Shown here: in pieces, positions 33,566 through 35,760 of the stretch
Layout of the letters: the number at the start of each line of letters is the position of its first letter
How positions within the stretch are numbered: the stretch's first letter is position 1
Assembly (NCBI GenBank): GCA_018656655.1
Contig: JABHYW010000063.1
Coordinates: forward strand, 1 to 35,760
Direction of reading: 5' to 3'
Source of the DNA: Candidatus Komeilibacteria bacterium
GTDB taxonomy: Bacteria; Patescibacteriota; Patescibacteriia; UBA1558; GWA2-36-10
DNA length: 35,760 nt
The notes under the pieces: generated by a model
What the model saw: only the letters and a program-made list of their open reading frames with translations
The model's database searches: none
What the model was told of the DNA's origin: nothing
Position numbers and translations under genes: made by a program

Positions 33566-34774
33566 ATGGCAATATATAAATATAGAGCAAGAACAAGTGA
33601 TGGCAGATTGACTAATGGCGCTGTAGAAGCAGTTACTGAAAGTGATGCCGCAGAATTATTAAGTGAAAAAGGCTTAATTGTTTTGGCTTTGTCAGAAACT
33701 AGTAAAAAGCAGGACAAGGGTTGGAATATAAATATTGGTAAGGTTAAGCATAAAGATTTAGTGATATTTTCTCGTCAATTATCAGTAATGATATCAGCTA
33801 CAGTGCCTATTGTGCAGTCTCTACGAATATTAGCTCAACAAACAGTTAATCCTATTTTTATAGACAAAATAATAGAGATGGCTGATGATGTAGAGGGTGG
33901 CATGAGATTTTCTGGCGCTCTATCTAAGCATGGTAATACATTTAGTAATTTCTATATAGCCATGGTTAAGTCAGGCGAGACTTCTGGTAAATTGGATGAA
34001 ATATTGCAGTATTTAGCCGATCAAATGGAAAAAGATTATGATTTGATTTCTCGTATCAAGAGTGCCATGATTTATCCTGTTTTCATAATATCAAGTATGG
34101 TAGTAGTTGGTTTTTTAATGATGACTTTTGTAGTACCAAATATGACAAAGATGCTTCTGGAAACTGGTGCAGAACTACCACTTGTAACAAGAATATTGAT
34201 AGGTACTTCAGACTTTATGAGTAACTATTGGTATTTTATAATTTTTGGAGTAGCTGGATTAATATTACTTTTTAGGCTTTGGTTAAAATCAGGAACAGGT
34301 AAGCTTACTTGGGACGCAGTAAAAATTCAAATACCTATTTTTGGAGCCCTTTTTAAAAAGGTATATATAGTACGTTTTACTCGGTCTTTAGCTACTCTGA
34401 TTAGAGGCGGAGTTCCAATTACTTCTGCCTTAACTATTACGGCAGAGGTAGTAGATAATAGAGCCTATGAAAAATTAATACTTGATACAGTGGATGAAGT
34501 AGAGGGTGGTAATTCTTTGGCTACTTTATTTGTTAAATCAAAATTAATGCCTAAGATGCTTTCACAAATGATGGTAATTGGTGAAAAGACTGGTAAATTG
34601 GATAATGTTTTAGAGAAATTGAGTAGTTTTTATAGTAGAGAAATTGATAATTTGGTAGATGGTTTAACCTCTTTGATTGAACCTCTGATTTTGATTGTGA
34701 TGGGTGTAGGTGTGGGCGGTATGGTAGCAGCTATAATGTTGCCAATGTTCAAAGTGGCTCAGACTATTTCATAG
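33566..34774 (+). CDS. pilC: Type IV pilus inner-membrane platform protein PilC
   Basis: MAIYKYRARTSDGRLTNGAVEA..., VFSRQLSVMISATVPIVQSLRIL-type T2SSF domains; start at 33566 preferred over ORF-track 33536, which begins inside a REP. Confidence 0.93.
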   Translation: MAIYKYRARTSDGRLTNGAVEAVTESDAAELLSEKGLIVLALSETSKKQDKGWNINIGKVKHKDLVIFSRQLSVMISATVPIVQSLRILAQQTVNPIFIDKIIEMADDVEGGMRFSGALSKHGNTFSNFYIAMVKSGETSGKLDEILQYLADQMEKDYDLISRIKSAMIYPVFIISSMVVVGFLMMTFVVPNMTKMLLETGAELPLVTRILIGTSDFMSNYWYFIIFGVAGLILLFRLWLKSGTGKLTWDAVKIQIPIFGALFKKVYIVRFTRSLATLIRGGVPITSALTITAEVVDNRAYEKLILDTVDEVEGGNSLATLFVKSKLMPKMLSQMMVIGEKTGKLDNVLEKLSSFYSREIDNLVDGLTSLIEPLILIVMGVGVGGMVAAIMLPMFKVAQTIS

Positions 34775-34795
34775 CCGTCATTACAAACATAAACC

Positions 34796-34829
34796 CTTTG
34801 TCATCTCGAGCTTGTCGAGAGATCTATAA
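34796..34829. repeat. REP-like repeat family B, left flank of the GIY-YIG gene
   Basis: CTTTGTCATCTCGAGCTTGTCGAGAGATCTATAA. Confidence 0.75.
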
Positions 34830-34838
34830 ACTGAATTT

Positions 34839-35159
34839 ATGAGAGAATATAACTTTTATGTATATATAATGTCGAGTATATCGAAGGTGTTATATATTGG
34901 AGTTACTAATAATTTAGCTAGAAGAGTAGAAGAGCACAAACAAGGAGAGATAAAAGGATTTTCTAGTAAATATAAGGTATATAAATTAGTTTATTTTGAA
35001 CATACAAATGATATAAGTAGCGCAATAGAAAGAGAGAAACAATTAAAAAAATGGCGACGTGAGAAAAAAGTTAATTTAATAGAAAAGGATAATGATAGGT
35101 GGGTTGATTTATCAGGAGGATTATTAGATTTCTCCACTCGCTCCGCTCGGTCGAAATGA
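34839..35159 (+). CDS. GIY-YIG nuclease domain protein
   Basis: FYVYIMSSISKVLYIGVTNNLARRVEEHKQGEIKGFSSKY..LVYFE; C-terminus LLDFSTRSARSK encoded by a REP copy. Confidence 0.9.
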   Translation: MREYNFYVYIMSSISKVLYIGVTNNLARRVEEHKQGEIKGFSSKYKVYKLVYFEHTNDISSAIEREKQLKKWRREKKVNLIEKDNDRWVDLSGGLLDFSTRSARSK

Positions 35160-35164
35160 CAAAG
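35124..35164. repeat. REP-like repeat family B, right flank of the GIY-YIG gene
   Basis: TTAGATTTCTCCACTCGCTCCGCTCGGTCGAAATGACAAAG; inverted relative to 34796-34829. Confidence 0.8.
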
Positions 35165-35201
35165 AAGGGTGATTAAACTTGTAGTCAAAAATCAAAAAAA
35201 A

Positions 35202-35210
35202 TGATATAAT
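35202..35210 (+). promoter_or_regulatory. Extended -10 promoter TGA-TATAAT for the pilin
   Basis: Upstream of the pilin ORF, followed by a structured 5' leader. Confidence 0.5.
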
Positions 35211-35368
35211 AAGTATGTTCTTTATTATATCCGCCAGAGGCGGAGTAAACAAATAAAAATTAGTAATATCCCCGATATATTTTTATTGGAAATATAGTTA
35301 GAACCTTAGGAGATCTCAGGCTGTAACTATTTTAATAAATATGTGTTGGTCTGAGAGGAGGTGAAAAA

Positions 35369-35760
35369 ATGAAAATAAACAAAAAAGGTTTTACTTTAGT
35401 TGAGTTGTTAGTAGTTATTGCTATTATTGGTATTTTATCTACTGTAGCAGTAGTCAATTTAAATTCAGCTCGTGATAAGGCTAAACTTGCATCAGTTCAG
35501 GGTAGTTTATCTAGTATAATACCAGCAGCTATAATTTGTCAGGATGATGGTTTGAATCTAACATATACAGGTGCTACTGTATGTGATGATTCTAGCGCTC
35601 CAGTAGCAGGACAAGTTATTTGTGTGGGTTCTTCAGGTCTTTGGCCAACCTTGCCATCTGGTTATACATATAGTGCTACCTGTAGTTCAACTTTTGGTTC
35701 CAATACTTATGATTATACTGCCTCTGGTGATGGTAATACAATTGCCTGTGATCAAGATGG
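35369..35760 (+). CDS. Type IV pilin / pseudopilin, truncated by window edge
   Basis: MKINKKGFTLVELLVVIAIIGILSTVAVVNLNSARDKAKLASVQGS: canonical class III signal and N-terminal helix; AGGAGG RBS. Not in the ORF track because the stop lies outside the window. Confidence 0.93.
   Translation, partial: MKINKKGFTLVELLVVIAIIGILSTVAVVNLNSARDKAKLASVQGSLSSIIPAAIICQDDGLNLTYTGATVCDDSSAPVAGQVICVGSSGLWPTLPSGYTYSATCSSTFGSNTYDYTASGDGNTIACDQD

Noticed and set aside
1-35760. CRISPR array or alternative genetic code (UGA sense)
   Set aside because: No regularly spaced direct repeats seen; TGA is used as a normal stop and genes are intact under code 11. The only in-frame stop anomaly is one TAG.

Overview
AT-rich window with Candidatus Patescibacteria (CPR)-like gene content, in two parts. 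(1) About 0.7-14.4 kb is an accessory, phage-like island beside a tRNA cluster. It carries a ParB-methyltransferase, a TerS/TerL-like pair, a large serine recombinase, a LexA repressor fused to a Dam-type methyltransferase, a second D12-class methyltransferase with a convergent candidate restriction enzyme, and a PHP-domain/SMC-like ATPase followed by a small acidic protein ending in an SSB-like DDIPF tail. A promoter-to-terminator unit with a strongly folded, doubly pseudoknotted candidate ncRNA lies at about 1801-2135. A DGR-clade reverse transcriptase is cut by the left window edge. (2) About 14.4-35.8 kb is host chromosome: tRNA-Ser/Arg/Ser, comF, a DUF559 nuclease, clpC, htpX, lemA, a tandem family of secreted surface proteins, and a type IV pilus locus (pilM,N,O,B, CheY, a degenerate pilT, pilC, a pilin). 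Main hunting results: (a) two unrelated small nuclease genes (DUF559 and GIY-YIG), each sandwiched between inverted copies of a different REP-like repeat family with its 3' end inside one copy, alongside gene-less REPIN-like doublets of the same families; (b) the LexA-Dam fusion in an apparent restriction-modification locus; (c) the candidate ncRNA; (d) an in-frame palindromic repeat present twice in clpC with a compensatory stem change; (e) the SSB-tail mimic next to the PHP-ATPase; (f) an apparently ATPase-dead PilT paralogue. All calls are from reading the sequence; no searches or folding programs were run.
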